From Corynebacterium silvaticum (GTDB taxonomy: Bacteria > Actinomycetota > Actinomycetes > Mycobacteriales > Mycobacteriaceae), in assembly GCF_004382825.2 (NCBI RefSeq), contig NZ_SDQO02000001.1, forward strand, positions 496,001-560,000: a stretch of 64,000 nt of DNA. Direction: 5' to 3'. The notes below the pieces were generated by a model. The model did not search any database and was not told the DNA's origin. It saw nothing but the letters and a program-made list of their open reading frames with translations. Both the position numbers and the translations under genes were made by a program. The stretch's first letter is position 1. Each line of letters opens with the position of its first letter. Below, piece by piece: positions 26,883-37,486 of this stretch.

Positions 26883-29765
26883 GTGCCCGGAAAGCTACGT
26901 GTACATGAGCTAGCTAAACAGCTCGGTGTAACAAGCAAGGAACTACTTGCCACGCTGAAAGAACAAGGCGAGTTTGTAAAGACTGCATCTTCGACCATCG
27001 AACCTCCGGTGATCAAGAAGATGAAGCAGCATTATGCTGCGAACGATGTGAGCGCTGATCAGGGATCTGCGAAGGTTGCCCCTGAGGCTGCAAAAGCTCC
27101 GTCAACGTCGGCTAAGCCTGCAGCGCCTAAGCCGGCTTCTGCGAAGCCAGCCGCTCCAAAACCCGCTGCCGCAAAACCTGCAGCACCCAAGCCGGCTTCT
27201 GCGAAGCCAGCCGCTCCAAAACCCGCCGTTAAGCCCGTACCTAAGCCAGGTTTCAGCGCTTCCCAGGCTGATGCGCCTAAGACTCCGGGTTCTGCTCCTA
27301 AGCCAGGTGCAGGAGCATCTCCTTCTGCTATGCCTCGTCCGCAGGCGCGCCCAGGCGGAAATGCGCCAAAGCCGGGTGGACGTGCTCCTCGCGTAGCCAA
27401 CAACCCGTTCTCCAGCGGTGAGCGGTTCTCCAGCGGTGAGCGCCCAGCGCCTCGTCCTGGTGGCGGCAACCGCCCTGGAAATGGCCCACGCCCAGGTGGC
27501 GCTCCGCGTCCGGGTGCAGGTCGTGGTGCTCAAGGCGGCAACAACGCTGAGCGTCAGCCTCGCCCAGGTGGTCGCGGCGGTCAGCAGCGTCAACAAGGCG
27601 GCAACCGTCCGCAGCAAGGTGCTGGTCAGGAGCGTCAGGGCGGCGGACGTCGTCCAAGTCCTGCAATGATGCCTTTACACCCGAATCCAGGGCAGATGCC
27701 TTCTCGGAGCGCCGGCGGCCGCAATGGTGGCCGCGGCGGTGCGGGTGCCCAAGGCGGAAACCGTGGACCCGGAGGCGCAGGCTTTGGCGGCGGTCGCCCA
27801 GGTGGCGGTGGAGCTGCCGGTGGTCGCGGCGGACGTCGTGGCGGTACCGCTGGTGCATTCGGACGCCCAGGTGGCGCTCCACGCAAGGGACGTAAGTCGA
27901 AACGTCAGAAGCGTAATGAATACGAGGCAATGCAGGCACCAAACGTCATTGGTGGCGTTCGCCTGCCCGACGGTGGAGGCGCGACGATTCGTCTTGCCCG
28001 GGGTGCTTCGCTTTCCGACTTCGCTGAGAAGATTAATGCAGATGCTGCGGCACTCGTCCAGGCACTCTTTAACCTTGGCGAGATGGTAACGGCAACTGCA
28101 TCTGTGAGCGAGGAGACATTGCAGCTCCTCGGCGAAGAGATGAACTACAAAGTTGATGTTGTCTCGCCTGAAGATGAAGACCGCGAGCTTCTCGAGTCCT
28201 TCGACCTGCAGTTTGGTGAGGACGAGGGAACTGAAGAAGATCTGGAGAAGCGTCCTCCTGTGGTGACCGTTATGGGTCACGTTGACCACGGTAAGACCCG
28301 CCTGTTGGACTCCATCCGTAAGTCCAACGTTGGTTCCGGTGAAGCAGGCGGCATTACGCAGGGCATTGGTGCTTACCAGGTCGCTGTTAACGTCGACGGC
28401 ACCGATCGTAAGATCACCTTCCTTGATACCCCGGGTCACGAGGCCTTCACCGCTATGCGTGCTCGTGGTGCTAAGTCCACGGATATTGCTGTGCTTGTTG
28501 TCGCTGCTGATGACGGAGTTATGCCTCAGACCGTTGAGGCCATCAACCACGCTAAGGCAGCAGATGTACCGATCGTGGTCGCAGTGAACAAGATCGATAA
28601 GCCAGGTGCATCCCCGGATAAGATCCGTGGACAGCTCACTGAGTACGGCCTCGTTCCTGAGGACTACGGCGGAGACACCATGTTCGTTGATATTTCTGCA
28701 AAGCAGAACATCAATATCGATGGACTACTGGAGGCTGTTCTTCTTACCGCAGATGCTTCACTGGATCTGCGTGCTAACCCTGACATGGACGCGCAAGGCG
28801 TGGCCATTGAGGCTCACCTGGATCGTGGCCGAGGCCCAGTGGCTACAGTCATCGTCCAGCGCGGTACGCTGCGTGTGGGAGACTCTGTTGTCGCAGGTGA
28901 TGCTTATGGTCGCGTGCGTCGCATGGTCGATGAGTACGGACATGATGTTGAAGAAGCAGGACCTTCCCGTCCTGTTCAGATGCAGGGCCTTAACGGTGTC
29001 CCCGGCGCTGGCGATAACCTCCTTGTGGTTGAAGACGATCGTGTTGCTCGTCAGATTGCTAACCAGCGCAATGCGCGCAAGCGTAACGCTCTGGCTGCAA
29101 AGACCCGCAAGCGCGTCTCTCTTGAGGATCTGGATGCAGTTCTTAAGGAACACAGCACCCTCAACCTCATCCTCAAAGGCGACAATGCTGGTTCCGTGGA
29201 AGCCTTGGAAGAAGCATTGCTCAAGATTGAGGTCGACGACGAAGTTCAGCTGAACATCATCGACCGTGGCGTCGGTGCTGTTACACAGACAAACGTCTCC
29301 TTGGCTGCTGCTTCTGATGCCGTGATCATTGCCTTCAACGTTCGTGCTGAGGGTAAGGCAACGGAAGAAGCCAACGCTGAAGGCGTGGATGTTCGTTACT
29401 ACACCGTCATCTACCGTGCGATCGAGGAAGTTGAGCAAGCGCTGAAGGGCATGCTCAAGCCAATCTACGAAGAGCGAGAAGTTGGACGTGCAGAGATTCG
29501 TGCAATCTTCAAGGCTTCTGCAGTTGGCCTGATCGCAGGTTGCATGGTGGAGAGCGGAAAGGTGCGTCGTAACGCTACGATTCGTTTGCTTCGCGACGGC
29601 GCCGTAGTGGCAGACAAGGCGACTATTGAATCGCTACGTCGTGAGAAAGACGACGCCACCGAGGTCTCCGCAGGTTACGAGTGCGGTATGGTCTTGTCCT
29701 ACCCGGATATCCAGGTTGGCGATATCATCGAGGTATTTGAACAGGTAGAGGTTCCACGTTCTTAA
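26883..29765 (+). CDS. infB: Translation initiation factor IF-2
   Basis: GTPase that places initiator tRNA on the ribosome. The 960-residue protein has an N-terminal IF2-N helix domain, then about 320 residues of low-complexity sequence: Lys/Pro/Ala repeats (about 60-125) and Gly/Arg/Pro/Gln-rich segments (about 135-340). The G domain shows G1 GHVDHGKT at 465-472, DTPGHE at 515-520 and NKID at 569-572, followed by domains II-IV. GTG 26883 has AAGGAG at 26873-26878. A strong terminator follows, closing the rimP-nusA-ylxR-infB cluster. Confidence 0.97.
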   Translation: MPGKLRVHELAKQLGVTSKELLATLKEQGEFVKTASSTIEPPVIKKMKQHYAANDVSADQGSAKVAPEAAKAPSTSAKPAAPKPASAKPAAPKPAAAKPAAPKPASAKPAAPKPAVKPVPKPGFSASQADAPKTPGSAPKPGAGASPSAMPRPQARPGGNAPKPGGRAPRVANNPFSSGERFSSGERPAPRPGGGNRPGNGPRPGGAPRPGAGRGAQGGNNAERQPRPGGRGGQQRQQGGNRPQQGAGQERQGGGRRPSPAMMPLHPNPGQMPSRSAGGRNGGRGGAGAQGGNRGPGGAGFGGGRPGGGGAAGGRGGRRGGTAGAFGRPGGAPRKGRKSKRQKRNEYEAMQAPNVIGGVRLPDGGGATIRLARGASLSDFAEKINADAAALVQALFNLGEMVTATASVSEETLQLLGEEMNYKVDVVSPEDEDRELLESFDLQFGEDEGTEEDLEKRPPVVTVMGHVDHGKTRLLDSIRKSNVGSGEAGGITQGIGAYQVAVNVDGTDRKITFLDTPGHEAFTAMRARGAKSTDIAVLVVAADDGVMPQTVEAINHAKAADVPIVVAVNKIDKPGASPDKIRGQLTEYGLVPEDYGGDTMFVDISAKQNINIDGLLEAVLLTADASLDLRANPDMDAQGVAIEAHLDRGRGPVATVIVQRGTLRVGDSVVAGDAYGRVRRMVDEYGHDVEEAGPSRPVQMQGLNGVPGAGDNLLVVEDDRVARQIANQRNARKRNALAAKTRKRVSLEDLDAVLKEHSTLNLILKGDNAGSVEALEEALLKIEVDDEVQLNIIDRGVGAVTQTNVSLAAASDAVIIAFNVRAEGKATEEANAEGVDVRYYTVIYRAIEEVEQALKGMLKPIYEEREVGRAEIRAIFKASAVGLIAGCMVESGKVRRNATIRLLRDGAVVADKATIESLRREKDDATEVSAGYECGMVLSYPDIQVGDIIEVFEQVEVPRS
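27129..27226 (+). repeat. 60-base tandem repeat in the infB linker
   Basis: The 38 bases at 27129-27166 recur exactly at 27189-27226, a 60-base period encoding a 20-residue unit of the type [13 protein letters not shown]. The linker is expected to vary in copy number among strains by slippage or recombination. Confidence 0.85.
27409..27444 (+). repeat. 18-base tandem repeat in infB
   Basis: TTCTCCAGCGGTGAGCGG at 27409-27426 is followed by a copy differing only in its last base at 27427-27444, encoding FSSGER twice. Confidence 0.85.
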
Positions 29766-29793
29766 TAGTTGCTGCTTAACCCGATAACTACTC

Positions 29794-29845
29794 AAAGCGG
29801 CGCTGACTCTCATGACTAATGTTGAGAGTCAGCGCCGCTTTTATC
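29794..29845 (+). terminator. Terminator after infB, 19-base perfect stem
   Basis: Arms at 29794-29812 (AAAGCGGCGCTGACTCTCA) and 29823-29841 are perfectly complementary with a 10-base loop; the second arm runs into TTTTAT. It lies 29 bases past the infB stop. Confidence 0.92.
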
Positions 29846-29982
29846 CTGTGTTTATCATGCAGATAGGACAAAGAAGTCCGTTTTGGATAAGACAGAGTAC
29901 GTTTCCGCTTTGATAAAGCAGATAAGATAATTGCGTTAGTCGACAAAAGGCTGCAATAAATAGATGAAAAAGAGGTTGAAAA

Positions 29983-30420
29983 ATGGTTGATCACGCACGT
30001 GCCGCCAGGCTGGCTAAGCGTATCCAGACGATTGTGGCTACGGCTATTGAACGAGAAATTAAGGACTACCGGCTGGAGTACGTCACTGTTACAGACACCC
30101 GGGTTACAGGCGACTTGCATGATGCAACCGTGTATTACACAGTGCGGGGCCGTTCCATTGAAGACACTCCAGATGTAGAGGGTGCAGCTGAGGCTCTCCA
30201 CCGTGCGCGAGGCCAGCTACGAAAGATCGTGGGAGACCAGCTGAGCGTGCGTTTTACCCCAACGTTATCTTTCGAGCTAGATACAGTTCCAGAGTCTTCG
30301 GCGCATATGGAAGATCTGCTGGCGCGCGCTAAAGCACGTGATGCAGAGCTTGCTGAGCTGAAAAAGAATGCAAAACCAGCAGGGGAAGAAAATCCCTATA
30401 AAATGGACGTCGATGAGTAA
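29983..30420 (+). CDS. rbfA: Ribosome-binding factor A
   Basis: Binds the 30S subunit during 16S rRNA maturation. The 145-residue protein has the KH-type fold with [21 protein letters not shown] and LRFTPTL-like [13 protein letters not shown] motifs and a Lys/Glu-rich tail. ATG 29983 is preceded by AAGAGG. Its last 8 bases overlap nrnA. Upstream are several GATAAG-like motifs (29870-29935) that could be part of its promoter. Confidence 0.95.
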   Translation: MVDHARAARLAKRIQTIVATAIEREIKDYRLEYVTVTDTRVTGDLHDATVYYTVRGRSIEDTPDVEGAAEALHRARGQLRKIVGDQLSVRFTPTLSFELDTVPESSAHMEDLLARAKARDAELAELKKNAKPAGEENPYKMDVDE

Positions 30421-31405
30421 AACCTGCGTTCAAACATCGTCGGACAAACCGTTGGATTGGTCAGCTACTGAAAGAATCATCAGCAAAGCTGAAAGAGTGT
30501 GCGTTGTAGGCCATATCAATCCTGACCCGGATGCTATCGGAAGCGTTTGTGCGACGACGCTTGCCCTGGAGCAGCTGTCTAAGGAAGCCATAGGAGTCAT
30601 CGGCCAACGCACGCCCTTAGAACGCTCTTTGCTGGATATCCCCAGAGCCACGGATATTCTCACTGTGGATAGGCTTCCTGAGTGCGATGCAATTATTGCC
30701 GTGGACTGCGGCGCCGTGGGGCGGCTGGGAGCACTTCAGCCACAGGTTATGCGCGACATTAGCCGGGTCATTCTGATAGATCATCACAGTACAAATCGCG
30801 GTTTTGCAGGAGTCAACCTGATTGACTATCAGGCGGAATCAACAACGAGTATTTTGCGGGATTGGTTCCAGCACCTGAAAATTACGCTGACTAAAGATAT
30901 CGCGTATGGACTTTATGCTGGGCTGGTGTCGGATACGGGTGGTTTTAGGTGGGGCCGGCCGGAAATGCATGCCCTGGCTCAAGAACTTGTTGATACGGGC
31001 CTTAAAATCCGGAGCATCGGGCAGCAGCTTTTTAGCAGTGATTCCGTCCCAGATCTTGCGATGATCGGTACGATCCTTTCTCGTCTTCGGGTGATGCATG
31101 TCAACAACGTATCGGTCGTTGTGGCCATCGCACAGTACGACGATGTCCAGGGGCATTCGACTCATGCTGTAGAAAAAATCGCGGATCTGATCCGCGGTTC
31201 AGACGGCACGGATATAGCCGTGGTCTTCAAAGAATATAAAAGAGGAGAATGGGCGGTTTCGCTGCGTTCGGAAGATCTCGATATTTCCATTTTGGCCCGT
31301 ACCTTGGGCGGCGGTGGGCATATCAGGTCATCAGGCTACGTCACGTTTGGAACGGTAGATCACGTAGTCGCAGAACTTAAAGCGGCGGTTCAGCGGGTCT
31401 ACTAA
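30413..31405 (+). CDS. nrnA: DHH/DHHA1 phosphoesterase, NrnA/CnpB type
   Basis: Hydrolyses short oligoribonucleotides, pAp or cyclic dinucleotides; the M. tuberculosis homologue (Rv2837c, CnpB/NrnA) acts on c-di-AMP products. The 330 residues show the metal-binding motifs HINPDPDA (34-41), VDCG with Asp98, IDHH at 122-125, and the C-terminal [10 protein letters not shown] substrate loop of DHHA1. I chose ATG 30413, which overlaps the rbfA stop by 8 bases; the frame is open to 30368. Which substrate matters here cannot be read from sequence. Confidence 0.92.
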   Translation: MSKTCVQTSSDKPLDWSATERIISKAERVCVVGHINPDPDAIGSVCATTLALEQLSKEAIGVIGQRTPLERSLLDIPRATDILTVDRLPECDAIIAVDCGAVGRLGALQPQVMRDISRVILIDHHSTNRGFAGVNLIDYQAESTTSILRDWFQHLKITLTKDIAYGLYAGLVSDTGGFRWGRPEMHALAQELVDTGLKIRSIGQQLFSSDSVPDLAMIGTILSRLRVMHVNNVSVVVAIAQYDDVQGHSTHAVEKIADLIRGSDGTDIAVVFKEYKRGEWAVSLRSEDLDISILARTLGGGGHIRSSGYVTFGTVDHVVAELKAAVQRVY

Positions 31406-31507
31406 ACGAAACTGTGGGGAACAATATAAGGCATACTGCTGTTGCAGTAAAGGCCTGTACGAGGCATGTTCTTCTAGGAGAAGACGCGGAGAGAAAGAGT
31501 ATGTCCG

Positions 31508-32854
31508 GTGGGAAGAGCACAAGAAGAAATAGCAGAGATTAGTCCAGCAACGATTCTTCGCTTGGCGCTTCCTGCACTGGGAGTGCTGGCGGCTACGCCG
31601 CTTTATCTGCTTTTTGACACCGCAGTAGTGGGCAAACTGGGGGCGGCCTCCTTAGCAGCACTTGGAGCAGGGACCACGATATATGCCCAGGTGACTACTC
31701 AATTAACGTTTTTATCCTATGGAACAACGGCGCGTTCAGCTCGCCTTTTTGGTGCGGGTAAAAAGAAGGAAGCCGTGGCTGAGGGCATGCAGGCTACATG
31801 GCTTGCGCTTTTCGTCGGGACCATCTTGGCGCTTGTTGTTTTTATGGGGGCTCCGACGTTCACATTCTGGCTTAGCGGTTCCTATGAGGTGTCCAACGCA
31901 GCAACGAGTTGGCTCAGAGTAACAGCTATAGGTATCCCGCTGGTCCTTGTCGTGATGGCAGGAAATGGGTGGCTAAGAGGGATACAAAACACCCGGTTAC
32001 CGTTGATTTTTACCTTGTCGGGTGTTGTGCCGGGGCTGGTGTTAGTACCAATCTTGGTTAACCAGCATGGGCTGGTGGGCTCGGCATGGGCGAATATCGT
32101 TGGGATTACTATTACGTCTTTGCTGTTTATTCTGTGCCTCTTTCGGGAGCATGAAGGCACTATTCGTCCGAATTGGACCATCATGCGTTCGCAGTTGTCC
32201 CTTGGTAGGGATCTGATCGTGCGATCGCTATCATTTCAGATTTCTTTTATCTCAGCAGCAGCGGTAGCTGGCCGCTTTGGTGCAGAGTCTTTGGCAGCAC
32301 ACCAAGTGCTGCTCCAGCTGTGGAGTTTTCTCACGCTTATTCTCGATTCGCTGGCTATTGCGGGCCAGACGTTGACAGGGGCTGCACTTGGTGCAAAAAA
32401 TGTTGCTCGAGCGCGTCGTGTAGGACAAATATCTGTGTTGTATTCCACCATATTTGGCGTGGTGCTTGCCGTAATATTCGCTGGTGGTTTTCACCTGATA
32501 CCAGGAATTTTTACGTCAGATGCAGGGGTTCTTCAAGAAATAAGTGGGCCGTGGTGGCAGCTGGTTCTCATGATCGTTGTGGGTGGCGTCGTGTTTGCCT
32601 TTGACGGAGTATTCTTAGGTGCCGCTGACGCCGCGTATCTGCGAACCGTATCTTTGTTGTCAGTGCTCGGAGGATTTTTACCTGGCGTATGGTTGGCTTT
32701 GCTCTTCGACGCTGGCCTGATAGGCGTGTGGTGGGGGCTAGTTTCCTTTATCTCTCTTCGAATGATCGCGGGAATATGGCGCTTTTATTCGATGAAGTGG
32801 GCTTATAGCAAAGATGTGGGAGACGGGAATATTCCAGCCCCGGAGAGTCGATGA
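31508..32854 (+). CDS. MATE family efflux transporter (DinF-like)
   Basis: Multidrug and toxin extrusion transporter with 12 predicted membrane segments in 448 residues, arranged as two six-helix halves; the LFDTAVVGKLG and second-half QVLLQLWSFLTL segments fit DinF-type MATE proteins. The frame begins at GTG 31508; an ATG at 31501 is in a different frame and stops after 14 codons. The only ribosome-binding-like sequence is GAGAGAAAGAG about 8-18 bases upstream. Likely cation-coupled; substrate unknown. DinF-type genes follow nrnA in several actinobacteria. Confidence 0.88.
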   Translation: MGRAQEEIAEISPATILRLALPALGVLAATPLYLLFDTAVVGKLGAASLAALGAGTTIYAQVTTQLTFLSYGTTARSARLFGAGKKKEAVAEGMQATWLALFVGTILALVVFMGAPTFTFWLSGSYEVSNAATSWLRVTAIGIPLVLVVMAGNGWLRGIQNTRLPLIFTLSGVVPGLVLVPILVNQHGLVGSAWANIVGITITSLLFILCLFREHEGTIRPNWTIMRSQLSLGRDLIVRSLSFQISFISAAAVAGRFGAESLAAHQVLLQLWSFLTLILDSLAIAGQTLTGAALGAKNVARARRVGQISVLYSTIFGVVLAVIFAGGFHLIPGIFTSDAGVLQEISGPWWQLVLMIVVGGVVFAFDGVFLGAADAAYLRTVSLLSVLGGFLPGVWLALLFDAGLIGVWWGLVSFISLRMIAGIWRFYSMKWAYSKDVGDGNIPAPESR

Positions 32855-32924
32855 GCGAATCCCCGCTGACAATTGCAATAATTGGTCTTACGTTTGAAAC
32901 AACCTAGGTACGCAAGGAGGTCAC

Positions 32925-33800
32925 ATGGCACAGACCCTATGGGCTGTTGCGGACCTTCATGCAGCAGTTCGAGCTAATGGAGAACACATTGATTCTCTTA
33001 AGCCCAAGGACCCCTCTGATTGGCTGATTGTCGCCGGAGACGTTGCAGAACGCACCAGCGTAGTCGTGGAGGTTCTTCATAAATTACGTAAGCGTTTTGC
33101 CTGCGTTATTTGGGTCCCGGGAAATCATGAGCTGTTCTGCAGAAGAACGGATACGCATCAAGGGCGAGCAAAATACGACGAGCTCGTGCGTGCGTGTCGG
33201 AAGATCGATGTTCTGACACCAGAAGATCCTTTCCCAGTTTTCGGCGGTGTGACCATCGTGCCGTTGTTTACGCTTTATGATTACTCTTTCCGCCCGCGCG
33301 GAATGAGCATAGAACAGGCTGTTGAGGCTGCCCATGAAAAGCAAATTGTGCTTACAGACCAGTTTGCTATCGCCCCATTCGTGGATATCCGTGCGTGGTG
33401 CTGGGACCGTTTGGCGTATTCGGTTAATCGGTTAAGCAGAGTAAACGGACCTACGATCCTGATCAATCATTGGCCGCTTTCCCAAGAACCTGTGGATAGG
33501 ATGCAGATCCCAGAGATTGGGCTATGGTGCGGAACTCGGCACACTATGTCATGGGGAAGCCGATACAGTGCGAAAGCAGTGATCTATGGGCACCTGCATC
33601 TTCCTGGAATAATGCGCATTGATGGTGTGCCGCACGTGGAGGTATCCCTGGGATATCCCCGGCAATGGCAGCAAAACATAGAGTCACGTCCCTGGCCTTT
33701 TCCTATCATGCATATCGATGATGCCGGAAAAGCAACCATGGGCCCGGGACTTGAGCCGGATGAATCGATGACACAGAGTGCGAACAAGGGGGAGTCGTGA
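32925..33800 (+). CDS. Calcineurin-like metallophosphoesterase
   Basis: A 291-residue phosphoesterase with the full binuclear metal site: DLH (Asp10, His12), GDVAE near 38-42, PGNHE near 66-70, INHWP near 182 and GHLHLPG near 222. It has a strong ribosome binding site AAGGAGG and overlaps pptT by 4 bases (GTGA). The same pair (Rv2795c-Rv2794c) occurs in mycobacteria. In mycobacteria this neighbour has been proposed as a phosphopantetheinyl hydrolase opposing PptT; applied here that is an inference from gene order. Confidence 0.88.
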   Translation: MAQTLWAVADLHAAVRANGEHIDSLKPKDPSDWLIVAGDVAERTSVVVEVLHKLRKRFACVIWVPGNHELFCRRTDTHQGRAKYDELVRACRKIDVLTPEDPFPVFGGVTIVPLFTLYDYSFRPRGMSIEQAVEAAHEKQIVLTDQFAIAPFVDIRAWCWDRLAYSVNRLSRVNGPTILINHWPLSQEPVDRMQIPEIGLWCGTRHTMSWGSRYSAKAVIYGHLHLPGIMRIDGVPHVEVSLGYPRQWQQNIESRPWPFPIMHIDDAGKATMGPGLEPDESMTQSANKGES

Positions 33801-34468
33801 ACAACGAGATCCAGCTTGATCAGTCGCTCTTTCCAGAAGCTGCACGCTATGTGTCTCTTACCACCGATCCCGGAATCATAGACTTGGGCAAGTTTAATGA
33901 GCTGCATCCGCTGGAACGGGCTCTTGTCGCACACGCGGTTCCGCTCCGTAAAGCGGAATTTGGAGATGCGCGGTGGTGCGCCCACCAAGCCCTCGCTAAG
34001 CTGCAACGAGACACAGGTGAACCAATTCTGCGTGGTGAGCGAGGCATGCCGTTATGGCCAGCTTCTGTTAGTGGATCTTTGACCCACACTGATGGTTTTA
34101 GGGCCGCAGTTGTTGCTCCTCGGCTGCTTATCAGATCGATGGGAATCGATGCAGAAGTCGCCGAGCCGCTTCCAGAGGGCGTTATCGGTTCGATCGCTCG
34201 AGAAGGTGAACTCGAACAGCTTGAACGTTTGCGCAGCAATGGTATCTCGTGCGCAGATCGAGTTTTGTTCTGCGCGAAAGAAGCTACCTACAAAGTGTGG
34301 TTTCCGTTGACGCACCGCTGGTTAGGCTTTGAACAAGCAGAAATAGACATTAGAGACGATGGATCTTTTGTGTCTTATCTGCTTGTTCGTCCCACTCCCG
34401 TTCCTTTTATAGAAGGGCGCTGGATGGTGAAAAACGGCTACGTAATAGCTGCAACTTCTGTTGTATAA
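33797..34468 (+). CDS. pptT: 4'-phosphopantetheinyl transferase (PptT type)
   Basis: Attaches the phosphopantetheine arm of CoA to acyl and peptidyl carrier proteins; in Corynebacteriales the PptT type activates FAS-I and the mycolate condensing enzyme Pks13. The 223-residue protein is of the Sfp/EntD class: GIDAE with Asp118 and Glu120 for Mg2+ and FCAKEATYK with Lys161 and Glu162, plus the SLTHTDG His. GTG 33797 overlaps the stop of the phosphoesterase gene, so the two are coupled. Confidence 0.93.
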   Translation: MNNEIQLDQSLFPEAARYVSLTTDPGIIDLGKFNELHPLERALVAHAVPLRKAEFGDARWCAHQALAKLQRDTGEPILRGERGMPLWPASVSGSLTHTDGFRAAVVAPRLLIRSMGIDAEVAEPLPEGVIGSIAREGELEQLERLRSNGISCADRVLFCAKEATYKVWFPLTHRWLGFEQAEIDIRDDGSFVSYLLVRPTPVPFIEGRWMVKNGYVIAATSVV

Positions 34469-34492
34469 AAGGCCGTCAATATTTCGACTCGG

Positions 34493-35404
34493 CTAGGAGA
34501 GCGTGTTGGGACGCGCCACGAAAATGGAAGAAAGCCGCTTGCCTTTTTCCTTGATAAGCGCGATGGCCTGGCCATTGGGTGCTACCGCCGCGTGAACCTC
34601 TGCTAAGCCTCGTGGTTGGAGCCATTTCCCCATGGAGAGGTCTGTGGCCTCAGACTCTGTTACCTCTAATGTGGGGTAGCACCGAGTTAAGGATTCATCC
34701 AAAGAAAGACTGAGCTTGGGGGCAGCGGCGAGATCGTCGAGAGTGATGGCATCGGAAAGAGCGAAGGGGCCCACGGATAGGCGTCGTAAAGCTGTGAGGT
34801 GGCCACCCACGTGGAGGGCTTCTCCTAGATCGCGAGCGAGGGAGCGGATGTACGTTCCCGATGAACACGTGACCTCTACATCGATGTCAATAAATTCCGG
34901 TGACAAGGTGCGCGAAATATCGAGGACATCGAAACGGTAAATAGTGACCGGACGTGCAGGGATCTCCACTTCTTGTCCCTCGCGCACCATCTGATGGGCT
35001 CGTTTCCCATTGATTTTGATTGCGCTGACTGATGCTGGGCGTTGCATGATATCTCCAGTGAGATTAGCTATCCCAGCAGCAATTTCATCGTCAGTGATCG
35101 CGGATACCGTGGACGCATCGGCAGAAAAAACTGACTCGCCTTCTTTATCGTCGGTGGTGGTGGCCAGTCCGAGCCTGATAGTTGCTCGGTAGGACTTGGT
35201 CGATGCAACCATATGGGCAAGAAACTTTGTCCCTCTTTCGATTCCCACAACAAGAACACCGGTAGCCATGGGGTCGAGGGTGCCCGCGTGGCCAACCCGT
35301 TTGGTGCCAAAGATGCGGCGCAGGCGCCCAACTACGTCGTGCGAGGTTATGCCAGCGGGTTTATCTACGACTACGAGTCCAGAAGTGGAGAGGGGATCAA
35401 TCAT
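34493..35404 (-). CDS. truB: tRNA pseudouridine(55) synthase TruB
   Basis: Makes pseudouridine 55 in the T loop of tRNAs. The 303-residue protein carries the catalytic Asp44 in GHAGTLDPMATG, the VDKPAGITSHDVV start and the CSSGTYIRSLARDLG segment; an extended C-terminal domain follows, as in actinobacterial TruB. I chose ATG 35404, giving only 12 bases to the divergent ribF start; TAGACT lies 7 bases before this ATG on the minus strand, suggesting a leaderless mRNA. Confidence 0.95.
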   Translation of the reverse strand: MIDPLSTSGLVVVDKPAGITSHDVVGRLRRIFGTKRVGHAGTLDPMATGVLVVGIERGTKFLAHMVASTKSYRATIRLGLATTTDDKEGESVFSADASTVSAITDDEIAAGIANLTGDIMQRPASVSAIKINGKRAHQMVREGQEVEIPARPVTIYRFDVLDISRTLSPEFIDIDVEVTCSSGTYIRSLARDLGEALHVGGHLTALRRLSVGPFALSDAITLDDLAAAPKLSLSLDESLTRCYPTLEVTESEATDLSMGKWLQPRGLAEVHAAVAPNGQAIALIKEKGKRLSSIFVARPNTLS

Positions 35405-35416
35405 AGTTAGCAGTCT

Positions 35417-36415
35417 ATGGCTAAACTGTCCAGAGTGGATATCTGGCATCATATTGAAGACATTCCGGCGGATCTAGACGCCTCGGTCATCACCATTGGC
35501 GTTTTCGACGGTGTCCATCGTGGGCACCGGACCCTGATCAGCGCTGTAACGCAACGAGCGCGGGCACTCGGTGTTCCGAGCATCCTGGTTACGTTTAACC
35601 CTCATCCTTTGGCGGTGCTGCGGCCGGAAAAGATGCCTCCACTTTTGGGGACGGTTACCCAACGTGCGAATCTCGTAGAAAATCTTGGCGTTGACCATAT
35701 GTTTGCCATGAATTTTACGGCCAACCTTTCGCACCTGTCTCCGGAAGAATTCTTTGTCTCTATTATTAAAGACAAGCTCAAGGCCAAGGTTGTAGTGGTG
35801 GGGGAGAACTTTACCTTTGGCTATAAAGCGTCCGGTAACACGGAAACTTTGAAGACTTTGGGGGAAAAATACGGCATCGACATTCGTGTGCTGGAATTGC
35901 TGGCAGAAGACCAGACCGTGGTTTCTTCTTCTGTAATACGTAAAGCTCTCGCAGAGGGAGACGTGCGCCGAGCTAATTGGGGATTAGGGCGGGACTTTTC
36001 AGTCAGCGGAGACGTGGTGCGAGGCGCTGGTCGGGGCGGAAAAGAACTTGGCTATCCGACCGCCAATCTGTACTTCCCGGATTCTATTGCGCTGCCAGAA
36101 GACGGCGTGTACGCAGGCTGGCTACAGATCACCTCTGCAGCACCCATCGAAGGTGACATGGTTGCAGGAGTGCGGTACCCGGCGGCGATTTCTGTAGGTC
36201 ATAACCCTACGTTCGGAGACCAGCGTCGTAGCGTTGAATCTTTTGTTCTTAATCGTCATGCTGATTTGTACGGGCATTCCGTTACCGTTGAATTCGTGGA
36301 CCGTATTCGCGGGATGGTGAAGTTTAGCGGTATAGAAGAACTGCTGGAAGCAATAGCACAAGACGTGGAGACTACTCGCGAAATTTTAAGAGTTGACGAA
36401 CCTCGTAAACCCTAA
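35417..36415 (+). CDS. ribF: Bifunctional riboflavin kinase/FMN adenylyltransferase
   Basis: Converts riboflavin to FMN and FAD. The N-terminal nucleotidyltransferase domain has GVFDGVHRGH at 28-37; the C-terminal riboflavin kinase domain has GRGGKELGYPTANL near 207-220 and the SVGHNPTFGD segment. At 332 residues it is standard. ATG 35417 is 12 bases from the divergent truB start codon, so its promoter must lie in the truB coding sequence. Confidence 0.95.
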   Translation: MAKLSRVDIWHHIEDIPADLDASVITIGVFDGVHRGHRTLISAVTQRARALGVPSILVTFNPHPLAVLRPEKMPPLLGTVTQRANLVENLGVDHMFAMNFTANLSHLSPEEFFVSIIKDKLKAKVVVVGENFTFGYKASGNTETLKTLGEKYGIDIRVLELLAEDQTVVSSSVIRKALAEGDVRRANWGLGRDFSVSGDVVRGAGRGGKELGYPTANLYFPDSIALPEDGVYAGWLQITSAAPIEGDMVAGVRYPAAISVGHNPTFGDQRRSVESFVLNRHADLYGHSVTVEFVDRIRGMVKFSGIEELLEAIAQDVETTREILRVDEPRKP

Positions 36416-36431
36416 ATAAGGAAGACAGAGA

Positions 36432-37397
36432 ATGGCAAAGAAGGTAATCCTCGACCTGGACACTGGCATCGATGATGCGTTGGCACTGGCCTATGCTCTA
36501 GGTTCTCCAGAGCTGGAACTCATTGGTGTCACTGCGACATATGGCAACGTACTTGTCGACGATGGTGCGCGCAACGATCTAGCACTCCTCGAACTATTTG
36601 GGCGCCCCGATATTCCAGTTTTTGTTGGTGAACCTCATGCGCGGGCCAAAGATGGGTTTTCCGTTTTAGAAATTTCTGAGTTTATCCACGGAAAAAACGG
36701 CATTGGTGAGGCAAAGATGCAGCAGCCTCAAACCAGTGTGAGTGATAAAACCGCAGTTGATTTCCTGATTGAATCGGTGGCTTCCTATGGCGATGACTTG
36801 GTCATTATCCCAACAGGCGCCATGACTAATATCGCCGCGGCAATGGATAAAGACCCAGATTTTGCAGCTAATGCTCATATCGTTTTCATGGGAGGCGCGC
36901 TTACGGTTCCCGGGAATGTGAACACGTGGGCTGAGGCAAACATCAACCAAGACCCAGAATCCGCAGACATGATGGTTCGAGACTGCGCCGATGTGACGAT
37001 GATCGGCCTTGACGTAACACTCCAAACGCTGTTGACGTATGAGGAGACTGCCACGTGGAGGACGTTGAACACCGAGGCCGCAACAGTGCTTGCCGACGCC
37101 ACCGATTACTACATTCGCGCCTACGACACGATAGCGCCCCACCTTGACGGCTGCGGGCTGCACGACCCTCTGGCCGTTGCAGTAGCCGTGGATCCAAGTC
37201 TGGTCACTACTCTTCCTCTGAATCTTAAAGTGGACACCGAGGGGCCGACGCGGGGACGAACAATCGGTAATGAGGTCAAACTGGGAGATCCGCACAAGAA
37301 TGCCCAGGTGGCAGTGGCAGTTGACGTAGAGCGCTTCCTCAAAGAATTCATGGAACGCATTACGCGAGTGCTGGTAGGAAACGCGGTCGGTAGATAA
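36432..37397 (+). CDS. Inosine/uridine-preferring nucleoside hydrolase family protein
   Basis: Hydrolyses ribonucleosides to base and ribose. The 321 residues open with the calcium-binding DLDTGIDDALAL cluster and contain TGAMTNIA and the NINQDPESA segment of the active-site region, with the late HDPLAVA metal ligand Asp. ATG 36432 has AAGGAAG upstream. It follows ribF by 16 bases, likely the same transcript. Substrate preference (purine or pyrimidine) cannot be assigned from sequence alone. Confidence 0.9.
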   Translation: MAKKVILDLDTGIDDALALAYALGSPELELIGVTATYGNVLVDDGARNDLALLELFGRPDIPVFVGEPHARAKDGFSVLEISEFIHGKNGIGEAKMQQPQTSVSDKTAVDFLIESVASYGDDLVIIPTGAMTNIAAAMDKDPDFAANAHIVFMGGALTVPGNVNTWAEANINQDPESADMMVRDCADVTMIGLDVTLQTLLTYEETATWRTLNTEAATVLADATDYYIRAYDTIAPHLDGCGLHDPLAVAVAVDPSLVTTLPLNLKVDTEGPTRGRTIGNEVKLGDPHKNAQVAVAVDVERFLKEFMERITRVLVGNAVGR

Positions 37398-37486
37398 AAC
37401 AGACCGGGAGAATCTACGTCTAGGCGAGGAAACTCGAAAATCCCTTTGTTTCTGTCCTTTCTATGGTAGTGTTCCTTCCGTTCTCT

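Noticed and set aside
27059..28550. Long minus-strand and alternative-frame ORFs across infB
   Set aside because: Low-complexity, GC-rich repeats in infB keep other frames open; they are shadows.
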